64,000 nucleotides of DNA from Herbidospora sakaeratensis (lineage in GTDB: Bacteria; Actinomycetota; Actinomycetes; Streptosporangiales; Streptosporangiaceae), in NCBI RefSeq assembly GCF_001570525.1, contig NZ_BBXC01000025.1, positions 1 to 64,000 of the forward strand. The letters run 5' to 3'. A model generated the notes under the pieces. That model was not told where the DNA came from and made no database searches. It saw only the letters and a program-made list of their open reading frames with translations. This document shows, piece by piece, positions 9,171 to 19,174 of the stretch. Numbering within the stretch: position 1 is the stretch's first letter; the number at the start of each line of letters is the position of its first letter. A program made the position numbers and the translations under genes.

Positions 9171-10174
9171 TCGTCGTCCGGGGCGCCGTCGCGGCTCGAC
9201 AGCAGACGGCGCAGTGACACCAGGCGGGCGGGGTCGCCGTGGCCCTCGGCCACGAAACGGTCGAGGGCGCAGCCGTCGCCCAGGTGGGTGCAGCCCTTCG
9301 GGCAGTCGACCGCGGCCTCGTTGAAGTCGGGGAAGGCGACCAGCACGTTGTCGATCTCGACGTGGCCGAGCCCGAAGCTGCGCACGCCCGGCGTGTCGAT
9401 GATCCAGCCGCCGTCGGGCAGCTCCAGCGCGACGGCGGAGGTAGAGGTGTGGCGGCCCCGGCCGGTGACCGCGTTGACGTGGGACACCGCCCGGCCCGCC
9501 GTCGGCACCAGCGCGTTGACCAGCGTCGACTTGCCCACACCCGAGTGGCCGACCAGCACGCTCACCCGGCCGGTCAGATGGTCGCGCAGCTCCGACAGGT
9601 CGCCGCCGCGCCGGACCGTGATGTGCTCGACGCCGAGCGGCTCGTAGAGCGAGATCAGCTCGTCGGGGGCGGCCAGGTCGGCCTTGGTCAGGCAGAGCAG
9701 CGGGTCGATGTCGGCGTCGAAGGCCGCCACCAGCAGGCGGTCGATCATGCGCGGGCGGGGTGGCGGGTCGGCCAGCGCGGTCACGATGACGAGCTGGTCG
9801 GCGTTGGCCACGACCGGCCGCTCGACCTCGTCGTAGTCTTCGGCGCTGCGCCGCAACATCGAGCGGCGCTCCTCGCGGCGCACGATCCGGGCCAGCGAGT
9901 CGGGCTTGCCCGAGGTGTCGCCGACGAGCGCGACCTCGTCGCCGACCACGATGCCCTTGCGCCCCAGCTCCCGGGCCTTCATGGCCGTGATCACGGTCGA
10001 CGGGCCGGTCTCGTGGATGCCGCGCCCGGTCAGCACCGTGTAGCGGCCCCGGTCGACGGCGACGACGAACCCCGGCACCGCCGCTTCGTGGGCAGGGCGG
10101 AGCCGGGTGCGCGGCCGGGACCCCTTGCCCGGCCGGACCCTGACGTCGTCTTCGTCGTATTCGCGCCGTTTCAG
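9167..10174 (-). CDS. rsgA: Ribosome small-subunit GTPase RsgA
   Basis: Circularly permuted GTPase that helps 30S subunit maturation. An N-terminal OB-like part is followed by the G4 motif TKAD, then G1 GHSGVGKST and switch/G3 DTPG, the permuted order expected of RsgA, and a C-terminal zinc motif ([12 protein letters not shown]). The upstream in-frame GTG at 10204 would overlap aroA by 34 bases. The start given here is a CTG at 10174 that overlaps the aroA stop as CTGA and has GGGAG seven bases upstream; family alignment also favours it. Either start gives a full-length enzyme (about 335 or 345 residues). Confidence 0.9.
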   Translation of the reverse strand: MKRREYDEDDVRVRPGKGSRPRTRLRPAHEAAVPGFVVAVDRGRYTVLTGRGIHETGPSTVITAMKARELGRKGIVVGDEVALVGDTSGKPDSLARIVRREERRSMLRRSAEDYDEVERPVVANADQLVIVTALADPPPRPRMIDRLLVAAFDADIDPLLCLTKADLAAPDELISLYEPLGVEHITVRRGGDLSELRDHLTGRVSVLVGHSGVGKSTLVNALVPTAGRAVSHVNAVTGRGRHTSTSAVALELPDGGWIIDTPGVRSFGLGHVEIDNVLVAFPDFNEAAVDCPKGCTHLGDGCALDRFVAEGHGDPARLVSLRRLLSSRDGAPDDD

Positions 10175-11448
10175 GACGCGTCTCCCTGGAGCATGGCCGC
10201 CCACATCGTGGCGAACTCGGGCAGGGTCTTGGCGGTCGTGGCGATGTTCTCGACCTCGACGCCGGGCACGGCCAGGCCGATGACGGCCCCGGCGGTGGCC
10301 ATGCGGTGGTCGTCGTAGGAGTGGAAGACGCCCTCGTGGAGCTTCTTCGGGAAGATCTCCAGGCCGTCGTCGGTCTCGCGGGCGTCGCCGCCCAGGCGGT
10401 TGACCTCGGTGGCCAGCGCGGTGATGCGGTCGGTCTCGTGGCCCCGGATGTGGGCCACGCCCCGGATGCGGGTCGGCGAGTCGGCCAGCGCGGCCAGCGC
10501 CACGATGGTCGGGGTGAGCTCGGCCTCGTCGCGCAGGTCGACGTCGACGCCGTGGAGGGCGTCGCCGTGCACGGTCAGGCCCTCGGCGGTCAGCTCGACC
10601 CGGGCGCCCATGCCGGTCAGCAGCTCACGCAGCCGGTCGCCCGGCTGGGTGGTCTCGGCCGGCCAGTGGGGGACCGTCACCGAACCGCCGGCGACCATCG
10701 CGGCGGCGAAGAACGGGGCCGCGTTCGACAGGTCGGGCTCGACCGTGAAATCGGTGGCCGCGATGGGGCCGGGCAGCACCCGCCAGACGTACTGCTCGGA
10801 GTCGTCGACCTCGACGCCCCGGGCCCGCAACATCTGGACGGTCATCGCGATGTGTGGCATCGACGGGACCGGCGGTCCGACGTGGCGGACCGTGACCCCC
10901 TTCGGGAACCGGGCCGCCGCCAGCATCAGCCCGGAGACGAACTGGGAGGAGCCGGACGCGTCGACGGTCACCTCGCCGCCCGACAGCGGGCCGCGGATCG
11001 TGAACGGCAGCCGGTCGCCGTCGACGTGGGCCCCCAGGCCGCGGAGCGCGTCGAGGATGGTGCCCATCGGCCGTTTGCGGGCGTGGGGGTCGCCGTCGAA
11101 GGAGACCTCGCCGTCGGCCAGCGCCGCGATCGGCGGCAGGAACCGCATGACGGTCCCGGCCAGGCCGCAGTCGATGTGGCCGCCGCCGGTGATCGGGCCG
11201 GGCGTCATCTCCCAGTCGGCGGAGGAGGCGCTGGTGCCGACGTTGGTCATGCCGGCGCCGAGGGTCCGCAGGCCGGCGGCCATCAGGTCGGCGTCGCGGC
11301 TGCGCAGCGCCAGCCGCACCCGCCCCGGACCGTCGGCCAGCGCGGCCAGCGGCAGGGCGCGGTTGGTCACGGACTTGGAGCCGGGCAGCGCCACGGTGGC
11401 GACCACCGGGCCGGACGCGACGGGAGCGGGCCACAACGGAGCGGACAT
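10171..11448 (-). CDS. aroA: 3-phosphoshikimate 1-carboxyvinyltransferase (EPSP synthase)
   Basis: Sixth enzyme of the shikimate pathway, joining phosphoenolpyruvate to shikimate 3-phosphate; 425 residues. Recognisable parts are [16 protein letters not shown] near the N-terminus, [41 protein letters not shown] and the C-terminal [15 protein letters not shown]. The start is the ATG just before a conserved MSAPLWPAP sequence; the same frame stays open upstream but that part is non-coding. It forms a two-gene unit with rsgA. Confidence 0.96.
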   Translation of the reverse strand: MSAPLWPAPVASGPVVATVALPGSKSVTNRALPLAALADGPGRVRLALRSRDADLMAAGLRTLGAGMTNVGTSASSADWEMTPGPITGGGHIDCGLAGTVMRFLPPIAALADGEVSFDGDPHARKRPMGTILDALRGLGAHVDGDRLPFTIRGPLSGGEVTVDASGSSQFVSGLMLAAARFPKGVTVRHVGPPVPSMPHIAMTVQMLRARGVEVDDSEQYVWRVLPGPIAATDFTVEPDLSNAAPFFAAAMVAGGSVTVPHWPAETTQPGDRLRELLTGMGARVELTAEGLTVHGDALHGVDVDLRDEAELTPTIVALAALADSPTRIRGVAHIRGHETDRITALATEVNRLGGDARETDDGLEIFPKKLHEGVFHSYDDHRMATAGAVIGLAVPGVEVENIATTAKTLPEFATMWAAMLQGDAS

Positions 11449-11484
11449 GCGGCCAAGCCTATCGGCGGGTGGCAGTCTGGAGTG

Positions 11485-12201
11485 ATGTGCGGTAGATACG
11501 CGTCGGCGCGCAAACGCCACGAGCTGCTCGAGGAGTTCGAGGTCGAACTCGACTCGGAAGAGGAGCTCGAACCCGACTACAACGTCGCCCCCACCAAGAA
11601 CGTGTACGCGGTCATGAGCCGCGTCCCCCACGTCGAGGGCGCGACCAGGCCGGTCAGGCAACTCCGCGTGGTCCGCTGGGGCCTGGTCCCGAGCTGGGCC
11701 AAGGACCCGTCGATCGGCTCCCGCATGATCAACGCCAGGATCGAGACGGTCGCCGAGAAGCCCGCCTTCCGCAAGGCGTTCGCCACCCGCCGCTGCCTGC
11801 TGCCCGCCGACGGCTACTACGAGTGGATGCCGACCGACGACAAGCGCAAGCAGCCCTTCTTCATCCACCCGGAAGACGGCGGCGTGCTGGCGATGGCCGG
11901 CCTGTACGAGTTCTGGAAGGACCCGGAAGGCGAGTGGATCTGCACCTGCACGGTGATCACCCAGGACGCCGAAGACCGCCTGGGCCACATCCACGACCGC
12001 ATGCCCATGCTGATCGCGCGCGACAAGTGGGCCGAATGGCTCGACCCCGGGGTTTCGGACGCTTCCGAACTCCTGGTTCCGGCGACGTCGGCGGGGCTGG
12101 TGGCCTACCCGGTGGATCCGGCGGTGGGGAACGTGCGCAACAACGGAGAGCAGCTCATCGCCCCACTCGAGGACGGCGGTGACACCGATCAGCTGTTCTG
12201 A
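11485..12201 (+). CDS. SOS response-associated peptidase family protein (SRAP/YedK)
   Basis: SRAP/HMCES-family protein of 238 residues that crosslinks to abasic sites in single-stranded DNA. The catalytic Cys2 follows the start Met (MCGRYA), and the family motifs [32 protein letters not shown] and the active-site YYEW and HDRMP are all present. It protects or repairs stalled forks. Divergent from aroA. Confidence 0.94.
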   Translation: MCGRYASARKRHELLEEFEVELDSEEELEPDYNVAPTKNVYAVMSRVPHVEGATRPVRQLRVVRWGLVPSWAKDPSIGSRMINARIETVAEKPAFRKAFATRRCLLPADGYYEWMPTDDKRKQPFFIHPEDGGVLAMAGLYEFWKDPEGEWICTCTVITQDAEDRLGHIHDRMPMLIARDKWAEWLDPGVSDASELLVPATSAGLVAYPVDPAVGNVRNNGEQLIAPLEDGGDTDQLF

Positions 12202-13128
12202 GTGCGCGCGCAGGCGAAGGGCGACCCCGAACCCAGGATGGTCCACCTGATGGAAGATGCCCGCGACGAGGACCTTCATGAGGCGATCTTCGACGGCGAC
12301 GCCGACGAAGTGGAGGTTCTCCTCGAACGCGGGGCGAACGCCGAGTCGCTCTACCTGGACGAGTCGGCGCTCTGGCTGGCGGTACGGCGGGGAAATCGGG
12401 ACATCATCAGCATGTTGCTGCGCGCCGGGGCCGATCCCTGGCGGTTGATCATCGGGACTCGGTCGGCGGGTTCGGTCGCGCTCACCGGACCGTTGGCCGA
12501 CCTGTTCGCCGATCTCCCGGGCGCGCCCTCCGTCGATCCCGCGTGGATGGGTCGCCAGCGGCGGGCCGATGCGGTGGTCGCCCATTACGCCACCTGGTCG
12601 GAGTATCTGGAAGAGGGCGAGAGCTACGCGCTCGTCGCCGGCGTCGACGAGGACACGGCCATCCGCCGCCTCGGGCTCGACCCGGCCGACTGCCCGACCG
12701 TGGGCAGCCGTGACTACGAGGAGGCCCTGCCGGGGGTCGGCTTTGAGGCGTACTGGCTGGGCACGCCGCCGGGCGGATCCGGCGTCGCGCTGCTCAACCT
12801 CGTCGGGACCTGGCCGGGCAGGGGGCACGTGTGGGGGCCCCTCAGCTCGCCCGGCCCGGTGGTGGCGGTCTCCACCAACGTGATCGCCGACACCTGCATC
12901 GAGATCTGGCGGGACGGCGGCAACACCCGGATCTTCCAGTCTTTGCACGATCCTGGTCAGGAGACCACGACCGAGGAGTGGTTGTGCCGCTTCTACGACA
13001 GGTCTGACGACTCGACGACCGGTGGGATGAAGGGATTGGCGCTCGGGACCCTGCTGACCGGCGTCCAGGTCGATGAGGACTGGCTGTTCGAGGCTCCGAA
13101 ACGGCTCGTCGTCGTCCCCGCCGCATAG
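12202..13128 (+). CDS. Ankyrin-repeat protein
   Basis: Cytoplasmic protein with two or so ankyrin repeats near the N-terminus ([22 protein letters not shown] and [21 protein letters not shown], the second half of each repeat being the clearest), then about 200 residues I cannot assign. The GTG start directly follows the preceding stop; ATG at 12250, with AGGATGG upstream, is an alternative and may be the true start. Function unknown; ankyrin repeats usually bind proteins. Confidence 0.7.
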   Translation: MRAQAKGDPEPRMVHLMEDARDEDLHEAIFDGDADEVEVLLERGANAESLYLDESALWLAVRRGNRDIISMLLRAGADPWRLIIGTRSAGSVALTGPLADLFADLPGAPSVDPAWMGRQRRADAVVAHYATWSEYLEEGESYALVAGVDEDTAIRRLGLDPADCPTVGSRDYEEALPGVGFEAYWLGTPPGGSGVALLNLVGTWPGRGHVWGPLSSPGPVVAVSTNVIADTCIEIWRDGGNTRIFQSLHDPGQETTTEEWLCRFYDRSDDSTTGGMKGLALGTLLTGVQVDEDWLFEAPKRLVVVPAA

Positions 13129-13285
13129 CCGGCCCTGGCCAGGTGTTCGCACCTCCCAAGAGCGGAATACCTCTAATGGCAGGTGAGACCGGGAGGAACG
13201 GCCGACTCTCGGCGATCACCCTGCTCCGGTTGCACTCAGCCGCCAGCCCCCGGCGGCGTCCCCCCATTCCCGGAGGTGCGGATTC

Positions 13286-13591
13286 GTGGAATCTGCGGCC
13301 GCGCGTATGCGCCTGGAGATGATGCTCGACGACCTGGACCGGTCCATCGGAGTCCTGACAACCACCCCGTCCGCCGAGATCACACTCGGCGACGCCGACC
13401 GCAATCACGCCATGATCGAGGCGGCGGGCCGGCAGCGCCGGGCGGTCATGGCGGCGCTGTCCCGGCTCGACGCCGGGACCTACGGCCGCTGCGTCGACTG
13501 CGGCGTCGCGGTGCCGGAGGGCCGGTTGGAGGCCCGGCCCGAGGCGGCCCGCTGCATCGGGTGTCAGTCGCGGCGGGAAAGACGCCGCTAG
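13286..13591 (+). CDS. DksA/TraR-type C4 zinc-finger protein
   Basis: Small protein of 101 residues with an N-terminal helical part and a C-terminal C4 zinc finger (CVDCG...CIGCQ), the DksA/TraR fold. Relatives act on RNA polymerase, though in actinomycetes their role is poorly known. The GTG start is preceded by GGAGG. The stop overlaps the convergent methyltransferase gene by four bases. Confidence 0.85.
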   Translation: MESAAARMRLEMMLDDLDRSIGVLTTTPSAEITLGDADRNHAMIEAAGRQRRAVMAALSRLDAGTYGRCVDCGVAVPEGRLEARPEAARCIGCQSRRERRR

Positions 13592-14394
13592 AGGGGCTTG
13601 CGCCCGCTGGCCACCAGGTGGATGCCGACCGTGTCGTCGTCGTCGGGGTGGGCCTCGAGCTCGGTTCTGACCAGCCACGACAACGATCGCTGGTCGCTGC
13701 CCAGCACGTGGTCGACCGTCGAGGGCGACAGGACGGTGCGCGGGCGTACCCACTCGACTTCGAGGCCCGCGCCCGTCAGCAGGTCGCGCAGCTGCGCGGC
13801 CGAGAAGCACCGGGTGATGCTGCCGTCGGGCCAGGGCACCAGCATGACCTCGCCCGTCTGGCAGAGGTGGGCCCAGTAGTTCTGCTCGGCCAGGATCGCC
13901 ATGCCGAGCACGAGGGAGTCGACGCAGACCAGCACCCGGCCGCCCGGCTTGAGCACGCGGGTCACGTCGGCCAGCGCCGACTCGGCCATGATCTCGACCG
14001 ACAGGGCGCGTTCCTCGGCGACCACGGCGTCGACGCTCTCGTCGGCCAGGAACGCCAGGTCGTCGCTGCGCACCTTGTGGATGTGGTCGGACGCCTCCCT
14101 GAGCCACGGCTCGGCCGCGGGACGGCGGAAGTCGAGCACCTCCACCACGCGGTGCCCGGCGCGGGCGGCCTGGGCGGGCCAGCGCCCCCGGCCGCCGGAG
14201 AGATCCAGCAGCAGGGAGGGTTTTTCGGGCAGCCAGCGGCGCAGCTGCTCGGCGACGACGGCGTGGTAAAAGGTCCAGTAAGGCCCGAGATTTCCTGTGC
14301 CGTTGAGTTCATTGGCCGGAATGGGCAGCACGAGCGGCTCCTGGACGTTGACGTTCTCAGAAGGAGGGTCTGGTGGAGACAGCGTGGATGACAC
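13588..14394 (-). CDS. SAM-dependent methyltransferase, class I
   Basis: 268-residue cytoplasmic protein with a Rossmann methyltransferase core: LLLDLSGGRGRWPAQAARAG (glycine-rich SAM motif, with SGGRG rather than GxGxG), a second acidic strand end VLDF, VDAVVAEERALSVE and VTRVLKPGGRVLVCVDS (post-core strand). Substrate unknown. It is divergent from sigR, and its upstream region shares the 80 bases that hold the sigR promoter. Confidence 0.8.
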   Translation of the reverse strand: MSSTLSPPDPPSENVNVQEPLVLPIPANELNGTGNLGPYWTFYHAVVAEQLRRWLPEKPSLLLDLSGGRGRWPAQAARAGHRVVEVLDFRRPAAEPWLREASDHIHKVRSDDLAFLADESVDAVVAEERALSVEIMAESALADVTRVLKPGGRVLVCVDSLVLGMAILAEQNYWAHLCQTGEVMLVPWPDGSITRCFSAAQLRDLLTGAGLEVEWVRPRTVLSPSTVDHVLGSDQRSLSWLVRTELEAHPDDDDTVGIHLVASGRKPL

Positions 14395-14453
14395 CGTCCC
14401 TACCAGCCGGTACGTAGCTTTTTCCCCGGATAAGGCATTGCGTACCTTGTCCG

Positions 14454-14479
14454 GGAACAGACTCTACGCCGCCGCGGTT
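14454..14479 (+). promoter_or_regulatory. SigR-type autoregulatory promoter of sigR
   Basis: GGAAC (14454-14458), exactly 18 bases, then GTT (14477-14479). This matches the SigR/SigH consensus GGAAT-N18/19-GTT. The first ATG of sigR is only 5 bases after the -10 element, so a transcript from this promoter would be almost leaderless for the long form. Confidence 0.8.
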
Positions 14480-14483
14480 GACG

Positions 14484-15176
14484 ATGGGCATGAACGCGTT
14501 GCTGGTGAGGCCGGAAACCCCGGCCTATGCCGTCCCGGTATCCTCTGATGCGATACGCATCTATGAGGGGGTGGGTCCGGTCTCCAAGACTGCCGAGGAG
14601 ACTCTGGAGCAGCGCAGTGAGCGGTTCGAGCGGGATGTCATGCCCTATATCGACCAGCTCTACTCCGCCGCGCTCCGGATGACCCGCAACCCCGCCGACG
14701 CCGAAGACCTCCTCCAGGAGACCTTCGCGAAGGCCTTCGCGTCGTTCCACCAGTTCCAGGTGGGCACCAACCTGAAGGCCTGGCTCTACCGCATCCTGAC
14801 CAACACCTTCATCAACAGCTACCGCAAGAAGCAGCGCGAGCCGAAGCAGGCCGGCACCGAGGAGATCGAAGACTGGCAGCTCGCCCGCGCCGAGTCCCAC
14901 ACGTCGAGTGGGCTCAAGTCGGCCGAGCTCGAAGCGCTCGAACACCTCCCCGACAGCGACGTGAAAGACGCTCTCGCGGCGCTCCCCGAGGAATTCCGGA
15001 TCGCGGTCTACCTGGCCGACGTCGAGGGGTTCCCCTACAAGGAGATCGCCGACATCATGGGGACCCCCATCGGAACCGTGATGTCGCGCCTCCACCGCGG
15101 CCGCAGGCAACTGCGCTCGCAGCTTGAGGACTACGCGCGCGAGCGCGGGCTTGTGCGATCGGAGGAGGGCGCATGA
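14484..15176 (+). CDS. sigR: ECF sigma factor SigR (disulfide-stress sigma)
   Basis: Group 4 sigma factor controlling the thiol-oxidative-stress regulon. Sigma region 2 (about 50-115: [26 protein letters not shown] and [20 protein letters not shown]) and region 4 (about 165-220: [44 protein letters not shown], partly quoted family signature) are intact. ATG 14484 or 14490 gives a long N-terminal extension; a GTG at 14571 would give a shorter protein resembling classical SigR. The stop overlaps the rsrA start (ATGA). Autoregulated by the GGAAC-N18-GTT promoter. Confidence 0.94.
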   Translation: MGMNALLVRPETPAYAVPVSSDAIRIYEGVGPVSKTAEETLEQRSERFERDVMPYIDQLYSAALRMTRNPADAEDLLQETFAKAFASFHQFQVGTNLKAWLYRILTNTFINSYRKKQREPKQAGTEEIEDWQLARAESHTSSGLKSAELEALEHLPDSDVKDALAALPEEFRIAVYLADVEGFPYKEIADIMGTPIGTVMSRLHRGRRQLRSQLEDYARERGLVRSEEGA

Positions 15177-15439
15177 GCTGTGGTGACCACCACGACACCG
15201 ACTGTAGTGAGGTGCTCGACCGGGTCTACAGCTTTCTCGACGGTGAACTCGACGAGGACAAGTGTGGAGACATCCGGCAGCACCTCGACGAGTGCGACCC
15301 CTGCCTGCGGGAATACGGGCTCGACAAAGTCGTGAAGCAGCTCGTGGCAAAACACTGCGGTTGTGAACCGGTGCCCGACGACCTTCGGGCCAAGATCCGG
15401 CTGCGGATCGAACAGGTGCGAACCGAACTGGTGGAATAG
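15173..15439 (+). CDS. rsrA: Zinc-binding redox anti-sigma factor RsrA
   Basis: 88-residue anti-sigma factor that holds SigR inactive until oxidation forms a disulfide and releases zinc. The ZAS motif HxxxCxxC is present (HLDECDPC), together with an upstream Cys (DKCGDI) and a CGC motif near the C-terminus. Translationally coupled to sigR by an ATGA overlap. Confidence 0.95.
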   Translation: MSCGDHHDTDCSEVLDRVYSFLDGELDEDKCGDIRQHLDECDPCLREYGLDKVVKQLVAKHCGCEPVPDDLRAKIRLRIEQVRTELVE

Positions 15440-15449
15440 CCTGCTGGCC

Positions 15450-16358
15450 ATGCGGATTCTGGTCACGGGCGGTGCGGGTTTCATCGGGTCCAACCTCGTC
15501 GATCGGCTGCTCGCCGACGGCCACGAGGTCGTCGTGGCCGACGACCTCTCCTCCGGGTCCAACCGGGCCCCGCGGGCGGAGTTCCACCAGGTCGACGTCC
15601 GCGACCCGGCGCTGGCCGAGGCCGCCGACGGCGCCGAGGTGATCTGCCACCTGGCCGCCCAGATCTCGGTCCGCGCCAGCGTCGCCGATCCGCTGACCGA
15701 CGCGCGCGTCAACGTCGAGGGCACCCTCAACGTCCTCGAAGCGGCCCGGGTGAAGAAGGTCCGCAAGGTCGTCTTCGCGTCGTCGGTGGCGCGTTACGGC
15801 CGCCCCGAGACGATTCCGGTGCCAGGGAACACCCCGGCCCGCCCGATGTCGCCCTACGCCGCCTCGAAGGTGAGCGCCGAGTCCTATCTGTCGGCCTACC
15901 GGGCGCTCTACGGCCTCGAATACACCACGCTGGTGCTCTCGAACGTCTTCGGGCCGCGTCAGTCGCCCGGCGGCGAAGCGGGCGTGGTGGCCATCTTCAC
16001 CGACGCCCTCCTCGGCGGCCGGCCGACCGTCCTCTACGGTGACGGCTCCCAGACCCGCGACTACGTCTACGTCGACGACGTGGTCGACGCCTTCGCCCGC
16101 GCGTGCGGCTCCCGGGGCGACGGCGGCACCTTCAACATCGGCACCGGCGCGCAGACCTCCGACCGGGCGCTGCACTCCCTCATCGCCGCCGCCGCCGGGG
16201 TGCCCGACGAGCCCCGTCTCGCGCCCGCCCGGCTGGGCGACCTGCCCGCGATGGCGGTCGACCCCGTGCCCGCCTTCGACGGGCTGGGCTGGCGGCCCGA
16301 ACACGACCTCGCCGCCGCGCTCAAACTCACCGTGGATTGGGTCCGCAACGCTCAGTGA
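15450..16358 (+). CDS. NAD-dependent nucleotide-sugar epimerase/dehydratase
   Basis: Extended short-chain dehydrogenase of 302 residues, most like UDP-glucose 4-epimerases. The NAD motif GGAGFIG is at the N-terminus; VADDLSSG binds the adenosine ribose; the catalytic SS...YxxxK is present (FASSVARYG and SPYAASK). DYVYVDDVVDAF is typical of GalE-like enzymes. Ten bases after rsrA, so possibly read through from it. Substrate not decidable from sequence. Confidence 0.88.
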   Translation: MRILVTGGAGFIGSNLVDRLLADGHEVVVADDLSSGSNRAPRAEFHQVDVRDPALAEAADGAEVICHLAAQISVRASVADPLTDARVNVEGTLNVLEAARVKKVRKVVFASSVARYGRPETIPVPGNTPARPMSPYAASKVSAESYLSAYRALYGLEYTTLVLSNVFGPRQSPGGEAGVVAIFTDALLGGRPTVLYGDGSQTRDYVYVDDVVDAFARACGSRGDGGTFNIGTGAQTSDRALHSLIAAAAGVPDEPRLAPARLGDLPAMAVDPVPAFDGLGWRPEHDLAAALKLTVDWVRNAQ

Positions 16359-16471
16359 TGAGTTGATTACGGTTTGGCGACAACCCAGTGAAGTGCCTGT
16401 CCGCTGGGTAGCCTGACCGTGCACATCAATGTGGAGGCGGCGCAGGTTGACAGACGCGCCTTCTTTGAGGG

Positions 16472-17824
16472 ATGGCCGCTTTGCGCGAAATGCCGTGGCC
16501 GGCGAAGATCTACTTCGTCCTGTGCATCGGGGCGGCCGGAATTCTGCTCCTCCGGAGCTCGCAGGCCTATGAGGGGCTCGACTGGTCGTCGACGCTGGTC
16601 CTCGCGCTGCTCTTCCTCGTCTGCGAGTCGGTGCCGACCCAGCTGAGCGTGCGTCAGGCGGCGATCTCGGTCAGCTTCTCGGCCGCGCTCGCCGCGGTGG
16701 TGCTGGTCGGTCCCGAAGGCGCGGCCCTCGTCGCCGCCACGGCGGTCTTCTCGGTACGACCCGGGCTCGCCACCCACAAACGCCTGTTCAACGGGGCCCA
16801 GTTCCTCATCTCGGGCTACGCCGCCGGGTGGATCTACACCGTGGCCGGGGGAGAACCGGGCCTGCCGCGGCGCACCGACTTCCCCGAGATCATCCTGCCC
16901 TACGGCGCCGCGACCTTCGTATTCGTGGCGCTCAACTTCGTGCTGACCGCGCTGATCCTGGCCCTGGCCGAGGGCGTCGGCAAACGCCAGGTGCCGGTGC
17001 CCGACGTGGCGCAGTTCCTGCTCTCCTACCTCGGGTACGCCACCTTCGGCCTCCTCATCGCCGGCCTGTGGGCCACCGTCCAGTCGATCTCGGCCGTGCT
17101 GGTCCTGCTGCCGCTGTTCGTCGCCCGCTGGGCGTTCGGGCAGTACCACGCGCAGCACCGTTCCTACGAGGCCACCATCGCCGCGCTCTGCCAGGCCGTG
17201 GAGACCAAGGACTGGTACACCCGGGGCCACTGCACCCGTGTGTCGGCCGCCTCGTCGATGATCGCCGAGGAGATCGGCATGGGCACCGAGCGCCTCCACG
17301 CCATCCGCTACGCCGGCATGCTCCACGACGTCGGCAAGCTCGGCGTGCCGACCAAGGTCCTGCAGAAGGACGGCGTGCTCACCGAAGAGGAGTTCGCCGC
17401 CATCCAGCTCCACCCCATGCGCGGGCTGGAGATCGTGCGCGGCATCGGCTTCCTCGACGAGGCGTTCGCCGGGATCATGCACCACCACGAGAGATACGAC
17501 GGCCGGGGCTATCCGATGGGCCTGGCCGGGTCGGAGATCCCCGAGTTCGCCCGGATCATCTGCGTGGCCGACGCGTTCGACTCGATGACCTCCGACCGCT
17601 CCTACCGCAAGGCCAAACCGCAGGAGGAGGCGGTGGCCGAGCTGCGCAAGTGGTCGGGCACCCAGTTCGACCCGATCATCGTGGGGGCGTTCATCCGGGC
17701 GCTCGACCGCGACGGCTGGAACCCGCCCGCGAGCGTGCCCGCGCCCAGCGGCATGCCGGTGGTCACCGCCGCCAAGGACCACGACGACCCGACCACGCCG
17801 ATCCAGGTGGTGTCCGACCGATGA
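16472..17824 (+). CDS. Membrane HD-GYP-domain phosphohydrolase
   Basis: 450 residues: about seven hydrophobic spans (roughly 10-230) and a cytoplasmic HD-GYP domain (about 240-420). The metal-binding and signature motifs are intact: HCTRVS, HDVGKLGVP, and HHERYDGRGYP. HD-GYP proteins usually hydrolyse cyclic di-GMP, though cyclic nucleotide specificity varies. The stop overlaps the next gene by ATGA, so the two are co-translated. Confidence 0.88.
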   Translation: MAALREMPWPAKIYFVLCIGAAGILLLRSSQAYEGLDWSSTLVLALLFLVCESVPTQLSVRQAAISVSFSAALAAVVLVGPEGAALVAATAVFSVRPGLATHKRLFNGAQFLISGYAAGWIYTVAGGEPGLPRRTDFPEIILPYGAATFVFVALNFVLTALILALAEGVGKRQVPVPDVAQFLLSYLGYATFGLLIAGLWATVQSISAVLVLLPLFVARWAFGQYHAQHRSYEATIAALCQAVETKDWYTRGHCTRVSAASSMIAEEIGMGTERLHAIRYAGMLHDVGKLGVPTKVLQKDGVLTEEEFAAIQLHPMRGLEIVRGIGFLDEAFAGIMHHHERYDGRGYPMGLAGSEIPEFARIICVADAFDSMTSDRSYRKAKPQEEAVAELRKWSGTQFDPIIVGAFIRALDRDGWNPPASVPAPSGMPVVTAAKDHDDPTTPIQVVSDR

Positions 17825-19086
17825 CGAGCGAGACCCGGGGCATCCAGGGCCTCGACTCGGGGCAACTGCTGCTGATCTGCGCCGGAGGCATGCTCGCGGT
17901 CGCCGGGATCTCCCACACGGCCGCCGTCGGGCTGGTCGACTCCCAGGTGGCGATCGGGTTCGGCGCGCTGATCACCTGTGGCGAGCTGGCCCGGCTGACC
18001 ATGCCGGGCAACCGCGAGGTGGCGCCGATCAGCACCGCCGCCGCGTTCGGCTACGCGCTGCTGCTCTACGTCGGCGGCGAGCAGGCCGCCCACTCGGCGC
18101 TGCAGGTCGTCGCCGTGATGGCCGTCGGCATGATCGCCGGCGGGCTGCCGCACCTGGCCGTGGGCCGCGCGCCCCGGCTCGACGCGCTGGCCCGGCGGCT
18201 CATCTGCGGCGCGCTGCTGGCCTTCGCGTTCCGGCCGTTCGCCGACGCGCTGCGCCCGCCGCCGGGCGGGGCGTGGTGGGTGGCGCTGCTGGTGATGGTG
18301 CTGCTCATCGCGGTGGCCCTGGCCGTCGACGTCGTGGTGGCCGGGCTGCTGCGGGCCGAACAGGTCCGCACCGCCTTCTCGGTCGCCGTACGCGACGAGG
18401 CGCGCATGGCCGCGCCGCTCGGCGCCGCCGTGGCGGCCAGCGGGATCCTGCTCGCGCTCGCCCTGCACAGCATGGAGCTGACCGCGCTGCTGGCCTTCGC
18501 CGCGCCGCTGCTCGTCACCCAGGTCGCCTTCCGCAAGTACGCCGGCATCCGGGCGACGTACCTGCAGACCATCAGGGCGCTCGCACGCGTCACCGAGGTC
18601 GGCGGCTACGTCGAGCCGGGCCACTCGCGCCGGGTCAGCCGCCTGGCCGTGGCCATCGGCCGCGACCTCGGCATGGCCGAACCCGAACTGCTCGAACTCG
18701 AGTACGCCGCCCTCATGCACGACATCGGACAACTCAGCCTGACCGACCCCATCCCCGGCGGGGCGACCGTGCTGACCGATCCCGAGCAGGCCCGCCGCAT
18801 CGCCGAGCTCGGCGCCGAGGTCATCCGCAAGACCGGCGTGCTCAACCAGGTCGCCGACATCGTGCGCCGCCAGTGCGACCCCCTTGAGGAGCGTCCGCCG
18901 CTGGCCAGCCGCATCATCAGGGCCGCCAACGCCTACGACGACCTGGTGAGCGGATCCACCAACCGCGACCGCGCGGCCGCCGCGCTGGAGCGGATGCGGC
19001 TCGACGGAGGAACCCAGTACGACCCCGGCGTCGTCGAGGCGATGGCCACCGTCATCGACCGGCTCGTCCCGGTCAACAGACTGTGA
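17821..19086 (+). CDS. Membrane protein with degenerate HD-GYP domain
   Basis: 421 residues with the same layout as the preceding protein: an N-terminal membrane part (about 15-260) and a C-terminal HD-like domain (about 270-420). The HD motif survives (MHDIGQLSL), but the GYP region is replaced by RRQCDPLEERPPLASR, with no HHE or GYP. It is probably an inactive or altered-specificity partner of the upstream enzyme, made together with it through the ATGA overlap. Confidence 0.82.
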   Translation: MTSETRGIQGLDSGQLLLICAGGMLAVAGISHTAAVGLVDSQVAIGFGALITCGELARLTMPGNREVAPISTAAAFGYALLLYVGGEQAAHSALQVVAVMAVGMIAGGLPHLAVGRAPRLDALARRLICGALLAFAFRPFADALRPPPGGAWWVALLVMVLLIAVALAVDVVVAGLLRAEQVRTAFSVAVRDEARMAAPLGAAVAASGILLALALHSMELTALLAFAAPLLVTQVAFRKYAGIRATYLQTIRALARVTEVGGYVEPGHSRRVSRLAVAIGRDLGMAEPELLELEYAALMHDIGQLSLTDPIPGGATVLTDPEQARRIAELGAEVIRKTGVLNQVADIVRRQCDPLEERPPLASRIIRAANAYDDLVSGSTNRDRAAAALERMRLDGGTQYDPGVVEAMATVIDRLVPVNRL

Positions 19087-19174
19087 CAATTGTGGGCTTC
19101 CTACAGTTTGAGGCGTAACGATCAGTGCTCAAGAGTGCACGGCGCGGGATCTTCCGGGCCGTAAGGTTGGCTGC

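Noticed and set aside
10171-13152. A 993-residue minus-strand frame
   Set aside because: Only its last 425 residues are a protein (AroA). The rest lies opposite the SRAP and ankyrin genes and is Arg/Pro-rich shadow.
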